From the NCBI GenBank assembly GCA_002396205.1, contig DGXB01000039.1, forward strand, positions 1-53,916: a stretch of 53,916 bases of DNA. The letters run 5' to 3'. Position 1 is the stretch's first letter. Each line of letters opens with the position of its first letter. Below are positions 34,083 to 41,196 of the stretch, piece after piece. The notes under the pieces were generated by a model, which saw only the letters and a list, made by a program, of their open reading frames with translations, was not told where the DNA came from and ran no database searches. Source of the stretch: Bacteroidales bacterium UBA4243. GTDB lineage: Bacteria; Bacteroidota; Bacteroidia; Bacteroidales; F082. A program made the translations under genes and the position numbers.

Positions 34083-35132
34083 TTATTGCTCGACGAAACC
34101 CCATGACTTGGCATAGAGGTCTCTCTGGGCGCTCGACGAAATTGCCATGTCCTTGGTCAGATTGATCCTCGAAGAGAACACGCCATAGCCGCCGATGACG
34201 TTCGTGTAGTCGGGGATGGACTGCGAATAGCCGGTCTGTTGGTTCACCTGGATGTAGGTGTAAAGCTCGTCGCCGCCAGCCGACATAAACACTTTCATGG
34301 GTTTCGGGTCAAAATACCTGACCACGTTAGGATGGTTCGGGTCGATGATGGTGTCACCGCCGATGGCTTCTTCCAGGAGGTGGAAAAGCGTGTTTTGGTC
34401 GTATGACACATAATAGATGTTGCTGTTGTTATCATGTCCCAATTCACTTTGGGCCTTGGCGCCAAACGAATACGACACCTGCTTTTCGGTCATGGGGCCG
34501 CCATTGACGGATTCGCGATAGTAGAACACCATTCTCATGTCGTAGAAAACAGCATTGGCGGCAAGCGTAAACTTGATTTGCGACGTGAAGTCGTTTTCTT
34601 CGGCCATGAAACTCAGCGTACCCGTCGTAATCTTGAAGCCTTCACCGCCCACCAAGTTGGTCTCGGCCGTAACGGTGTCGTTGTCCAAATGGACATAAAG
34701 CTTGTATTTGTACTTGTTCTCTCCATTATTGACCTGCAAGCGTTCTTTCGTCCAATACACCTTTTGGTCGGGGGAGTAAAACGTTCCTTCCATTTTATCG
34801 TGAATCGTAATGGTGTCAAGCTCCAAGGTACGGCCCGTGGATTCATAATGGCCGCCATAACCTTGCACATATTCAGCGAGATAAGCCTTCAGCTTGCCTG
34901 GATAATTGGACGAGTCGGCAATCAAAGCCACTTCGTGGGCATTGATAGGATTGTCGTTGCTGCCCGAAAAAGCGCGGTTGATACGAACATAGTTGGTGTC
35001 TTGAGAGACATCGAGCAAACCGTAGACAACAGGGATTTCCTTGTAGTCGGCATAGAGTTCGACATCGGTTGTGCAAGCGTTGAAGGCAGCCAAACAAGCC
35101 AAAAGCGAGACGGATAATAACAGTTTTTTCAT
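34083..35132 (-). CDS. DUF4249-family lipoprotein
   Basis: This 349-residue lipoprotein has lipobox AAFNA|C (Cys20). The mature start TDVELYADYKEIPVVYGLLD and the following NYVRINRAFSGS are typical of DUF4249. The family is usually encoded beside a TonB-dependent receptor, and its role is unknown. No receptor is present here, so this is an isolated member. The long upstream frame (to 35324) runs over promoter and repeat DNA and is not coding. Confidence 0.88.
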   Translation of the reverse strand: MKKLLLSVSLLACLAAFNACTTDVELYADYKEIPVVYGLLDVSQDTNYVRINRAFSGSNDNPINAHEVALIADSSNYPGKLKAYLAEYVQGYGGHYESTGRTLELDTITIHDKMEGTFYSPDQKVYWTKERLQVNNGENKYKYKLYVHLDNDTVTAETNLVGGEGFKITTGTLSFMAEENDFTSQIKFTLAANAVFYDMRMVFYYRESVNGGPMTEKQVSYSFGAKAQSELGHDNNSNIYYVSYDQNTLFHLLEEAIGGDTIIDPNHPNVVRYFDPKPMKVFMSAGGDELYTYIQVNQQTGYSQSIPDYTNVIGGYGVFSSRINLTKDMAISSSAQRDLYAKSWGFVEQ

Positions 35133-35157
35133 CGTTCGAGTTGTTGTTAAGAAACGG

Positions 35158-35165
35158 CAAAAATA
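35158..35165 (-). promoter_or_regulatory. -7 box of the DUF4249 gene
   Basis: The minus strand reads TATTTTTG followed by C, 26 bases before the start codon. The -33 element is not clear. Confidence 0.5.
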
Positions 35166-35206
35166 GCGAATTTTTCCAAAAATGCGCCCATCTTCAATAG
35201 ATTTGT

Positions 35207-35214
35207 TATTTTTG
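35207..35214 (+). promoter_or_regulatory. -7 box of PNGase copy 1
   Basis: TATTTTTG matches the -7 consensus; no convincing -33 element is seen. The leader of about 65 bases contains the repeat at 35239-35263. Confidence 0.5.
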
Positions 35215-35238
35215 TCCCCAAAATCTAATGTCAAACAG

Positions 35239-35263
35239 GGTTCCTGAGCCTGTCGAAGGACCC
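35239..35263. repeat. Short dispersed intergenic motif
   Basis: GGTTCCTGAGCCTGTCGAAG + GACCC is a motif I recognise from intergenic regions of many bacterial genomes (opposite strand CCTTCGACAGGCTCAGGAAC). It lies in the leader of PNGase copy 1. No function is known to me. Confidence 0.55.
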
Positions 35264-35280
35264 GTAATAAACATCGTCCC

Positions 35281-37824
35281 ATGAAGAAAACCTCATTACT
35301 CGCATTGTTCTGCCTGCTGGCCACGTTAGGTATGGCCCAAGTGGAATACGTCTATGACTTCAACAGCCTCACCGAAGGCTCGCAAAACCTCAACGGCCAA
35401 GACGGCTGGCTGACACACTACCATAGTGCCACCTCGTCGCAAGACTTCGACGTCAGCTACGTTTGCGGCTCCGACATGGCCCCCGACGAAAGCCTCGCCA
35501 TCTGGTATCCTTACGGCGGCTCGGGCGTGGGACGCACAGCCACGCGCAAGGCCTCGCCCAACTTCAACTTCAATTTCCAGAACGGCGGCATCATGGACCT
35601 CGAGATGGACATGAACCGCACATGGTGGGGCGCCTTCTTTGGCGTAGGCTTCGACAGCGACGGCGACGGGCACATCCTGCCTGGCATGACCGACAGCGAC
35701 GGCGGCGTCTATCTTTTCGTGAAGAGCCAGGGCGACAGCGGCCATTCGAGGGTGTACCTCCCCGACGGCACGACTGTCGATTTCGACTACGAACAAGGCG
35801 GCTGGAGCCGCTACAAGATGTCGTTCGACTTCACGGCCTACGACGGCGCAGGTGCGGTGACGGTGTTCGTCAAGCCCAATTGCGAAGGCGAATGGCTCCA
35901 GATGGCGGGCTGCACCAACGTGTGCATGAACCTCACACCCGGCAGCGGCGACAAAAACGACTATCAGGTGTGGGACGGCCTCTTCTTCCACTCGCAAGGC
36001 GGCACGGGCGGCTTCGACAACCTATTGGTTCGCCAACAGCCCGACGGCAACGCGCAACTCATCGAGATGGCTGACATACCCAACCAATTGACTTTCAACC
36101 AATCGATTACGCTCGAAGCCACAGCTTCTTCGGGACTGCCCGTGAGTTTTGAGATGATGGAAGGCCCTGCCACCATCAGCGGCAACATATTGACATTGAC
36201 AGGCGAGACGGGCATCGTCAAACTGAAAGCCACACAAGCCGGCAACGAAAACTGGCTGCCTGCTCCCGATGTGGTGAAGACGTTTGAAGTGGTCGATCCG
36301 TATGCCTACGACCCTGAAGTGACGATTCGTCGCCCCTATGAAGGAACCAAGGTCTATTTGGATGAGATTCACCCCGTCATGATTGTCGTTTCGGCCTATA
36401 TCGAGCATCCTGAGGTAATCAAATTCACGGAGGTGAAGGCAAGTGTCGACGGACAGGATATCACCTTGCAGACCGACTATCCCGACGACCCGTCCAATGG
36501 CTATTACTATGGCTTCTGGACACCCACGGGCTTCGGGCACTACGACATGACCGTCAGCGTGACCCAAAGCGGCGACAAGACGACTACCTTCACGAACAGC
36601 TTCGACGTGACCAACGACATCGACAGCCACATGGACGTGGTGACGATGCACGGCGACCTCGTTTGCGACCCGACGCACCACAGCGCAAGGGACGAATACG
36701 CCCTACCCTCGCACGTGGGCGCGTTCAATGAAATCATGGCGCACTACGACCACACCTGCGTGGGTGGCAACTGCGACGCCTACGACCGCGTGGGCGGCGT
36801 GAAAGTCCGCAACTATCGTGGCGAATGGGTGGAGCTTTTCCGCTATGTCACCCCCTTCGGAGTTGAATGCGACGACGACCTTGACGTGAGCGACTACACC
36901 TCGCAGCTGCAAGGACTGGTGGAGTTGGAGTTCTACATGGAAAGCTGGAGCGGCAACGGCTACAACCCGACCTTGATCTTCAGCTTCACCCAAGGCACGC
37001 CCGAATACCTTTATGCCGACGTGGATGAGATTTGGTTTGGCACCTATGCCTTCGGCGACTATGCCAACCAGCAGCCCGTACCCGTGGTGAACTACGCTTT
37101 CAGCGACAAGGCTGAGGCTGCCAAGCTGAAAATCACCACCACGGGCCACAACTGGAGCAGCAATGCCAACAACACCTACAACACGGGCAATGCGGCTGAG
37201 TTTTACGAAGCCACGCACCATATTTTGGTGAATGGCCAAAACCGATACGACCAGCACCTGTGGCGCACCTGCAACCCCAATCCAGCTGGCTGTCAGCCCC
37301 AAGCCGGCACATGGACCTACAACCGCAGCGGTTGGTGCCCCGGCAGCATCGGCATGGTGTGGGATTTCGACCTTTCGGAATACCTCAGCGCGGGACAAGC
37401 CGAGCTCTTCTACCAGTTTGACCCCACCTACCTCGACCTCTGCCATCCCAACCACCCCGACTGCGTCGACGGCGTCACCTGCACCGAATGCGCCGCCCCC
37501 GACAACCCCGTGCTGCGCGTAGCGGGCAAGGTGGTCACCTTCAGCAACGATGAGAACATGATGGTGAGTGTGCACGAAGGCCACGCCGAGCCTGCTTTCG
37601 CGGTGGAGATTTACCCCAATCCCGCCAAGGGGCAGTTCACCCTCCGCACCGACTACGACAAAGGCGCCGTCAGCGTGATGGTGCTCAACATGCAGGGGCA
37701 GATTGTGGCCTCCTTCACCGTGGAAGGCCAGCGCACCATCGATGTCAGCCGTTGGCCCGCAGGCGTCTACACCTTGCAGATGCTTGGCGGCAGCGTGGTG
37801 ACGCGGAAACTGGTGGTGGAGTAA
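35281..37824 (+). CDS. Secreted PNGase F-like peptide N-glycosidase, copy 1
   Basis: This 847-residue protein has a signal peptide (LGMA|QVE). An N-terminal lectin-like beta region (about 25-255) contains the Ca-loop-like DSDGDG (125-130). Two Ig-like modules follow (about 260-340 and 345-445). Residues about 450-755 align by eye with Flavobacterium PNGase F (N-glycanase N and C domains): D502 in CDAYDRVG matches catalytic Asp60, E554 in FYMESW matches Glu118, and E640 in GNAAEFYEATH matches Glu206; RSGWCPG is also shared. The T9SS sorting domain is at the end (VEIYPNPAKG...TRKLVVE). PNGases cut the Asn-GlcNAc bond of N-glycans. All three catalytic residues are kept, so activity is likely. 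It is the first of three paralogues. Confidence 0.88.
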   Translation: MKKTSLLALFCLLATLGMAQVEYVYDFNSLTEGSQNLNGQDGWLTHYHSATSSQDFDVSYVCGSDMAPDESLAIWYPYGGSGVGRTATRKASPNFNFNFQNGGIMDLEMDMNRTWWGAFFGVGFDSDGDGHILPGMTDSDGGVYLFVKSQGDSGHSRVYLPDGTTVDFDYEQGGWSRYKMSFDFTAYDGAGAVTVFVKPNCEGEWLQMAGCTNVCMNLTPGSGDKNDYQVWDGLFFHSQGGTGGFDNLLVRQQPDGNAQLIEMADIPNQLTFNQSITLEATASSGLPVSFEMMEGPATISGNILTLTGETGIVKLKATQAGNENWLPAPDVVKTFEVVDPYAYDPEVTIRRPYEGTKVYLDEIHPVMIVVSAYIEHPEVIKFTEVKASVDGQDITLQTDYPDDPSNGYYYGFWTPTGFGHYDMTVSVTQSGDKTTTFTNSFDVTNDIDSHMDVVTMHGDLVCDPTHHSARDEYALPSHVGAFNEIMAHYDHTCVGGNCDAYDRVGGVKVRNYRGEWVELFRYVTPFGVECDDDLDVSDYTSQLQGLVELEFYMESWSGNGYNPTLIFSFTQGTPEYLYADVDEIWFGTYAFGDYANQQPVPVVNYAFSDKAEAAKLKITTTGHNWSSNANNTYNTGNAAEFYEATHHILVNGQNRYDQHLWRTCNPNPAGCQPQAGTWTYNRSGWCPGSIGMVWDFDLSEYLSAGQAELFYQFDPTYLDLCHPNHPDCVDGVTCTECAAPDNPVLRVAGKVVTFSNDENMMVSVHEGHAEPAFAVEIYPNPAKGQFTLRTDYDKGAVSVMVLNMQGQIVASFTVEGQRTIDVSRWPAGVYTLQMLGGSVVTRKLVVE

Positions 37825-37826
37825 GG

Positions 37827-38084
37827 CAATTCAGCCAAGCGTCGGCAAACAAAGAGGAGCGCATGGAAATAGATTTCCTGCTGCTGAAAAGCAAGGTGAC
37901 AAGCCGCCACAACATCATCCCGATAGAAGTGAAGAGCGGGAAAAACTATACGCTGTCGTCGCTCAACAAGTGCATGACAACATACGCCGAGAGCATCACC
38001 TCGCCGATGGTGCTCCATGCTGCCGACTACAAGCAAGAAGCAGGCATCACCTACCTGCCACTTTACATGACGCCGCTGCTGTAG
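37827..38084 (+). pseudogene. C-terminal remnant of an AAA_14/DUF4143 ATPase
   Basis: Just after the PNGase copy 1 stop, in another frame, the reading MEIDFLLLKSKVTS...IIPIEVKSGKNYTLSSLNK...ITYLPLYMTPLL is the characteristic end of DUF4143 proteins: the E-IDFLL and PIEVKSG pair of a PD-(D/E)XK-like fold, then YLPLYMT. The ATPase part and most of DUF4143 are missing. An ATG at 37863 could still start a short product, but this is best read as a relic. Confidence 0.78.
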
Positions 38085-38105
38085 CAGACTTTTATCGCCT
38101 TTCAA

Positions 38106-38150
38106 ATGCTGATACTTGCTGCTCCCGAATTCAAATTCGGAAGAACGGGT
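38106..38150. repeat. Dispersed repeat, variant a
   Basis: It reads TGCTGATACTTGCTGCTCCC then the palindrome CCGAATTCAAATTCGG and AGAACGGG. It shares both ends with the element at 38289-38340 but has a different palindrome core. Confidence 0.65.
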
Positions 38151-38214
38151 ATTTCGGTTTTGCCGTTCGTCTTGTGACCAATAACAATTGAGTTTCATTT
38201 ATATCATCAAAACC

Positions 38215-38253
38215 AAAACTGGCGGTCAGCATTCCACTGGCCGCCAGTTTTTT
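38215..38253 (+). terminator. Strong intrinsic terminator
   Basis: AAAACTGGCGGTCAG and CTGGCCGCCAGTTTT form a 15-bp stem (one G-T pair) with a 7-base loop CATTCCA and a T run. It lies downstream of the ATPase relic and would end rightward transcription from PNGase copy 1. Confidence 0.9.
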
Positions 38254-38288
38254 ATATTGGCGCATATTCATAGCTTGGATGGTTTCGC

Positions 38289-38340
38289 ATTGCAAATGCT
38301 GATACTCGTGGCTGGCGGATTGCAAATCCGCCAGAACGGG
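38289..38340. repeat. Dispersed repeat, type b
   Basis: It holds two palindromic parts: ATTGCAAATGCTGATACTCG, then GGCGGATTGCAAATCCGCC and AGAACGGG. Related elements occur at 39947, 40090, 40905, 41056 and 49197. It directly follows a leftward -7 box at 38353-38360. Confidence 0.8.
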
Positions 38341-38369
38341 TTGTTTCACATGCAAATATAACGCTTTTT
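38340..38369. repeat. 30-bp direct repeat carrying a leftward -7 box, copy 1
   Basis: The 30-bp sequence GTTGTTTCACATGCAAATAT + AACGCTTTTT is identical to 38807-38836. On the minus strand it carries TATATTTG (38353-38360). The two copies flank the small membrane protein gene, so this one looks like a promoter left by a duplication. Confidence 0.85.
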
Positions 38370-38407
38370 ATGAAACCGCCAAAGGTGTGCAGATAAAAAA
38401 ACTATTT

Positions 38408-38797
38408 TCAGATTCTGCCCTCATTAATAAGCATTTTGATGTACATAGCCACGGCAAACCAAACGATAGCAATAACTGGAAAAAGAATTGCCCCCAAGTG
38501 CTTCTTCCCGGTCCACTCGCCTTTGTGCGCTTCCATAATTTGAATATCCTTTCCTTTGTATGAAAAGAAAAAGTATAATATCACACACAAAAGAACAAAT
38601 ATCAATGATAGACAATATTTTGGTAATTCGATGTCGCTTGATGAAAAGTAGAATATATATGTCATGAGAATATCAGCAATATAAAGCATTGTTATAAAAG
38701 CGATAGATATAGTTGATGCAAAGGTCGGCATATCACCGTTGCCAACCTTAACTTGCCAGTTGTAATACTTAAAGAAAAGATATTCAAGGAATTTCAT
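38408..38797 (-). CDS. Small membrane protein, paralogue 1
   Basis: This 129-residue protein has three hydrophobic helices (about 27-50, 62-80, 101-121). Its N-terminal part (LFFKYYNWQVKVGNGDMP) aligns with RFFYAIMMHYMHVRSGNDTP of the next gene, and both have a closing hydrophobic helix, so they are paralogues. The family is not recognised. It is in the AT-rich island and is preceded by a promoter at 38820-38849. Confidence 0.68.
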   Translation of the reverse strand: MKFLEYLFFKYYNWQVKVGNGDMPTFASTISIAFITMLYIADILMTYIFYFSSSDIELPKYCLSLIFVLLCVILYFFFSYKGKDIQIMEAHKGEWTGKKHLGAILFPVIAIVWFAVAMYIKMLINEGRI

Positions 38798-38806
38798 GGT
38801 TATCGA

Positions 38807-38849
38807 GTTGTTTCACATGCAAATATAACGCTTTTTTCGGGAAAACAAA
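38807..38849 (-). promoter_or_regulatory. Promoter of the small membrane protein gene, inside the 30-bp repeat copy 2
   Basis: On the minus strand TTTG (38846-38849) and TATATTTG (38820-38827) are 18 bases apart. The -7 part lies in the second copy (38807-38836) of the 30-bp repeat found at 38340-38369. Confidence 0.65.
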
Positions 38850-38892
38850 CAAATTGGCATCAGTACCATAATGGTCGCTGAGCCAAATTTCA

Positions 38893-39291
38893 TTATCGGA
38901 AACAGCAGGGTATAATAATCATAAAAGCAAAAGAAACCAAGATAAAAGCTAAACAATAATGATTCCATTTTCTACGAGTCTTTTCATCTTCTGTTGTTTG
39001 AAAGTATTCAAATATGGTTTGATACTTTTTTCTCCTGACAAAATAAATGATGTTAAACAATAAAACGATTGCAGCGAGAATATCATCAAGATACATCAAA
39101 TATTTTTGCTTGATTAAAAATTCAATCATCATTCCTAAAGATAACATATCGGCATATAATATGCATGAAAGGATGATAATAGCAACCACAAGGTCATCTA
39201 TCTTGGGAGTGTCATTTCCGCTACGCACATGCATATAATGCATCATTATGGCGTAAAAAAATCTGTTGTATATTTTCTCAAGCATGTTCAT
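38893..39291 (-). CDS. Small membrane protein, paralogue 2
   Basis: This 132-residue protein has three or so hydrophobic helices (about 35-55, 65-85, 110-128) and a charged loop (VRRKKYQTIFEYFQTTEDEK). It is related to the neighbour at 38408-38797. Its start overlaps the stop of the lipoprotein gene by four bases (ATGA), so they are translationally coupled. Met1 and Met3 are both possible starts. Function unknown. Confidence 0.68.
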   Translation of the reverse strand: MNMLEKIYNRFFYAIMMHYMHVRSGNDTPKIDDLVVAIIILSCILYADMLSLGMMIEFLIKQKYLMYLDDILAAIVLLFNIIYFVRRKKYQTIFEYFQTTEDEKTRRKWNHYCLAFILVSFAFMIIIPCCFR

Positions 39292-39911
39292 CTTTCATTA
39301 ACCAGAACGGGGGCATTTTGAAACTTCGTATAGTATGCAATGATAAAATCCAATTGCTCTTTGTCTGAAAGCGAAAAAAGGTAATTGATGATGTCAAAAT
39401 TGTAACAGATCCGTTGTGAAGATGCAAGACTTTCCACATTTTGAATTTGTCTATCAATGTATTTATCCAATAGATGATGTGTTTGCGGCAACTCGTCGAT
39501 GATGCCGTCTTCGGGATAGGACAACTCGCAAACCAATGGAAAATCAATCATTCTTGAAAGGAATAGCCATCTGTTGATGCTATCTTGCAAATCTTGGGCA
39601 CAGGGATCCATAGCAAGATTAGTCTCAATTCTTGCAAAGTAGTCGTGACTGCCAGCCAAACTATCGACCAGAAAAACAAATATCAAAGGATCCGCTTCGT
39701 ATTCTTCAGGTAGACCCATTTTCAAACGGTCGTTGCAGTCAAGCATATATAATGCAGTTATTATCCCTTCTCTATAGTTGTGGGTTAGGATTGTGCTATC
39801 AGCAGAATTATTGTCTTTAGCAATATTATCATCGAAAAAAACTTGATTGATAGTATGATTGCATCCATAACACAGGATAATGATTATGATAAATATGAAG
39901 TTCTTTCCCAT
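39288..39911 (-). CDS. Lipoprotein of unknown function
   Basis: This 207-residue protein has a short hydrophobic leader ending ILCYG|C (Cys17), a plausible lipobox. The mature part is mostly helical and acidic, with two Cys (in LDCNDRLKMG and MDPCAQDLQ). It is coupled to the membrane protein downstream. It may be exported to the outer membrane, with the membrane protein as partner or immunity factor; this is speculation. Codon use is AT-rich. Confidence 0.65.
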   Translation of the reverse strand: MGKNFIFIIIIILCYGCNHTINQVFFDDNIAKDNNSADSTILTHNYREGIITALYMLDCNDRLKMGLPEEYEADPLIFVFLVDSLAGSHDYFARIETNLAMDPCAQDLQDSINRWLFLSRMIDFPLVCELSYPEDGIIDELPQTHHLLDKYIDRQIQNVESLASSQRICYNFDIINYLFSLSDKEQLDFIIAYYTKFQNAPVLVNER

Positions 39912-39946
39912 AGTACAATTTTAATAATAAACACATTTGTATATTG

Positions 39947-40005
39947 CCCCGTTCCAGCGAATTTGCAATCCGCTGGTGCCGAGTATGGGGATTTGCAATC
40001 CCTTA
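39947..40005. repeat. Dispersed repeat, type c (reverse orientation)
   Basis: It reads CCCCGTTCCAGCGAATTTGC, AATCCGCTGG, then GCCGAGTATGGGGATTTGC + AATCCC; this is the reverse-complement version of the 38289-38340 element. It lies between the leftward promoter at 40050-40080 and the lipoprotein start, so it is in the mRNA leader. Confidence 0.75.
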
Positions 40006-40049
40006 TGTTCGCTGTGGCTTCCATGGCTTCGGCCTTTCGTTTCGGGGGA

Positions 40050-40080
40050 CAAAGGTAAGGGTTTCCATTCGATTGCACAA
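40050..40080 (-). promoter_or_regulatory. Promoter of the lipoprotein/membrane protein pair
   Basis: On the minus strand TTG (40078-40080) and TACCTTTG (40050-40057) are 20 bases apart. Inverted dispersed repeats flank it (39947-40005 and 40090-40132). Confidence 0.6.
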
Positions 40081-40089
40081 GGATTTTTT

Positions 40090-40132
40090 CGCATTGAAAA
40101 TGCTGATAGTCACGAGTTGCCGGGTGAAACAA
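40090..40132. repeat. Dispersed repeat, type d (forward, degraded)
   Basis: CGCATTGAAAATGCTGATAG then CACGAGTTGCCGGG resembles the 5' part of the 38289-38340 element. It is opposed to the 39947 element around the promoter. Confidence 0.55.
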
Positions 40133-40137
40133 AGAAA

Positions 40138-40869
40138 CTACAAATCAGTATACCTTTTGCGAATCTCTTCCAGGCAGGAACAACTTTGGCCAACGAGCGT
40201 GTATACTACCTTTAGTTCATCTCCATATTCAAAGACTATTGTTTTTCTTCCTTTCTTGTAATATATTTTAGGCCAAAACCAAGAAGCACTATCATCAATC
40301 AAAAAAGGATACATTCCATATTGTTTTTGTGTAATACAGTAACGAACTCCAAGTTTTATTGGAATTGTTACATCTGCGCGAAAAAGACCACCGTCCACAT
40401 ATACATAAAAATGTAAAGAGTCTTCAAACATACTCAACCTGTCAGAATCCATTGTTATTATTCCATTATAATCTGACGCCAGAAACTCATTGTTGCCAAA
40501 ATAAACACCAATTCGTTCTGCGTTTTTCAGATACATGGCTGTGTCATTTGTATTATCAGAATAGCCAAAATAATACGGTTTTTCCCAATAATTCACCATT
40601 ATTTCCATATTTGATGAATCACATGAAACCGTGCTGATAGTATAGTTTCTGTCTGAGAGGATATTTTTTATAGGTATAATGACAGTGTCTTCCGTTGAAT
40701 AATTGCCATAATAATAACCTCCACGAGGAGAAACAAAGGCCAAAATATCATCAGAAATGCAGACGAAATTAGCACCATCGTCGTATTCGTAATACAACCC
40801 TTGTCCTTGTAACAAATAACAAGGTAAAAACAACAATATGGATAGAATCTTTGATTTTGTTAATGTCAT
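40138..40869 (-). CDS. Secreted protein of unknown function
   Basis: This 243-residue protein has a signal peptide (ILLFLPCYLLQG|QGLYYEY). The mature part is beta-rich and aromatic (SPRGGYYYGNYSTEDTV, FYVYVDGGLFRADVTIPIKL) with Cys near each end (C57-like, C111-like and SCSC at the C-terminus). It has no T9SS sorting domain. It does not match a family I know. It lies in the AT-rich island and is expressed from the promoter at 41007-41035. Confidence 0.65.
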   Translation of the reverse strand: MTLTKSKILSILLFLPCYLLQGQGLYYEYDDGANFVCISDDILAFVSPRGGYYYGNYSTEDTVIIPIKNILSDRNYTISTVSCDSSNMEIMVNYWEKPYYFGYSDNTNDTAMYLKNAERIGVYFGNNEFLASDYNGIITMDSDRLSMFEDSLHFYVYVDGGLFRADVTIPIKLGVRYCITQKQYGMYPFLIDDSASWFWPKIYYKKGRKTIVFEYGDELKVVYTLVGQSCSCLEEIRKRYTDL

Positions 40870-40904
40870 GGTACTATTAGTTTATACTTAATAAACAACA
40901 TCAT

Positions 40905-40961
40905 ACCCAGTTCCAGCGGATTTGCAATTCGCTGGAGCCGAGTATGGGGATTTGCAACCCC
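40905..40961. repeat. Dispersed repeat, type e (reverse orientation)
   Basis: ACCCAGTTCCAGCGGATTTG, CAATTCGCTGGAGCCGAG, then TATGGGGATTTGCAACCCC. It is almost the same as 39947-40005 and sits in the same place relative to a leftward promoter and start codon. Confidence 0.75.
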
Positions 40962-41006
40962 TTTCTATGACGGTAACTCTCATGGCAACAAGTTCTTTTT
41001 CAGCGG

Positions 41007-41035
41007 CAAATATAGTGGTTTTTTCGGAAAAGCAA
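41007..41035 (-). promoter_or_regulatory. Promoter of the secreted unknown protein
   Basis: On the minus strand TTG (41033-41035) and TATATTTG (41007-41014) are 18 bases apart. It lies between the inverted repeats e and f. Confidence 0.6.
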
Positions 41036-41055
41036 GGACAAAACGTGTATTTTCA

Positions 41056-41110
41056 GCATTAAAATACTAATATTCTTGGCTGGCGGATTGCAAATCTGCC
41101 AAAACTGAGA
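41056..41110. repeat. Dispersed repeat, type f (forward orientation)
   Basis: It contains GCATTAAAATACTAATATTC, then TTGGCTGGCGGATTGCAAAT + CTGCCAAAAC; same orientation as the 38289-38340 element and opposed to the 40905 element. Confidence 0.7.
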
Positions 41111-41135
41111 TTATTTTTCCAAAATTACCAAAAAA

Positions 41136-41166
41136 TTGCATAATCAAAACAAAGTATGTATTTTTG
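41136..41166 (+). promoter_or_regulatory. Promoter of PNGase copies 2 and 3
   Basis: TTG (41136-41138) and TATTTTTG (41159-41166) are 20 bases apart. The start of copy 2 is 31 bases downstream. Confidence 0.7.
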
Positions 41167-41196
41167 CCCATTCAACTATCAATTCAATCTATCTAT

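Larger units (their letters stand above)
40870..41196. other. Intergenic region upstream of PNGase copy 2
   Basis: This 327-base spacer is filled by the inverted pair of dispersed repeats (40905-40961, 41056-41110) around a leftward promoter (41007-41035), and by the rightward promoter of PNGase copy 2 (41136-41166). No gene is seen. Confidence 0.75.

Noticed and set aside
37863..38084. A functional small nuclease from the ATG at 37863.
   Set aside because: It holds only the end of DUF4143 with neither ATPase nor a complete fold, so a relic is the simpler reading.
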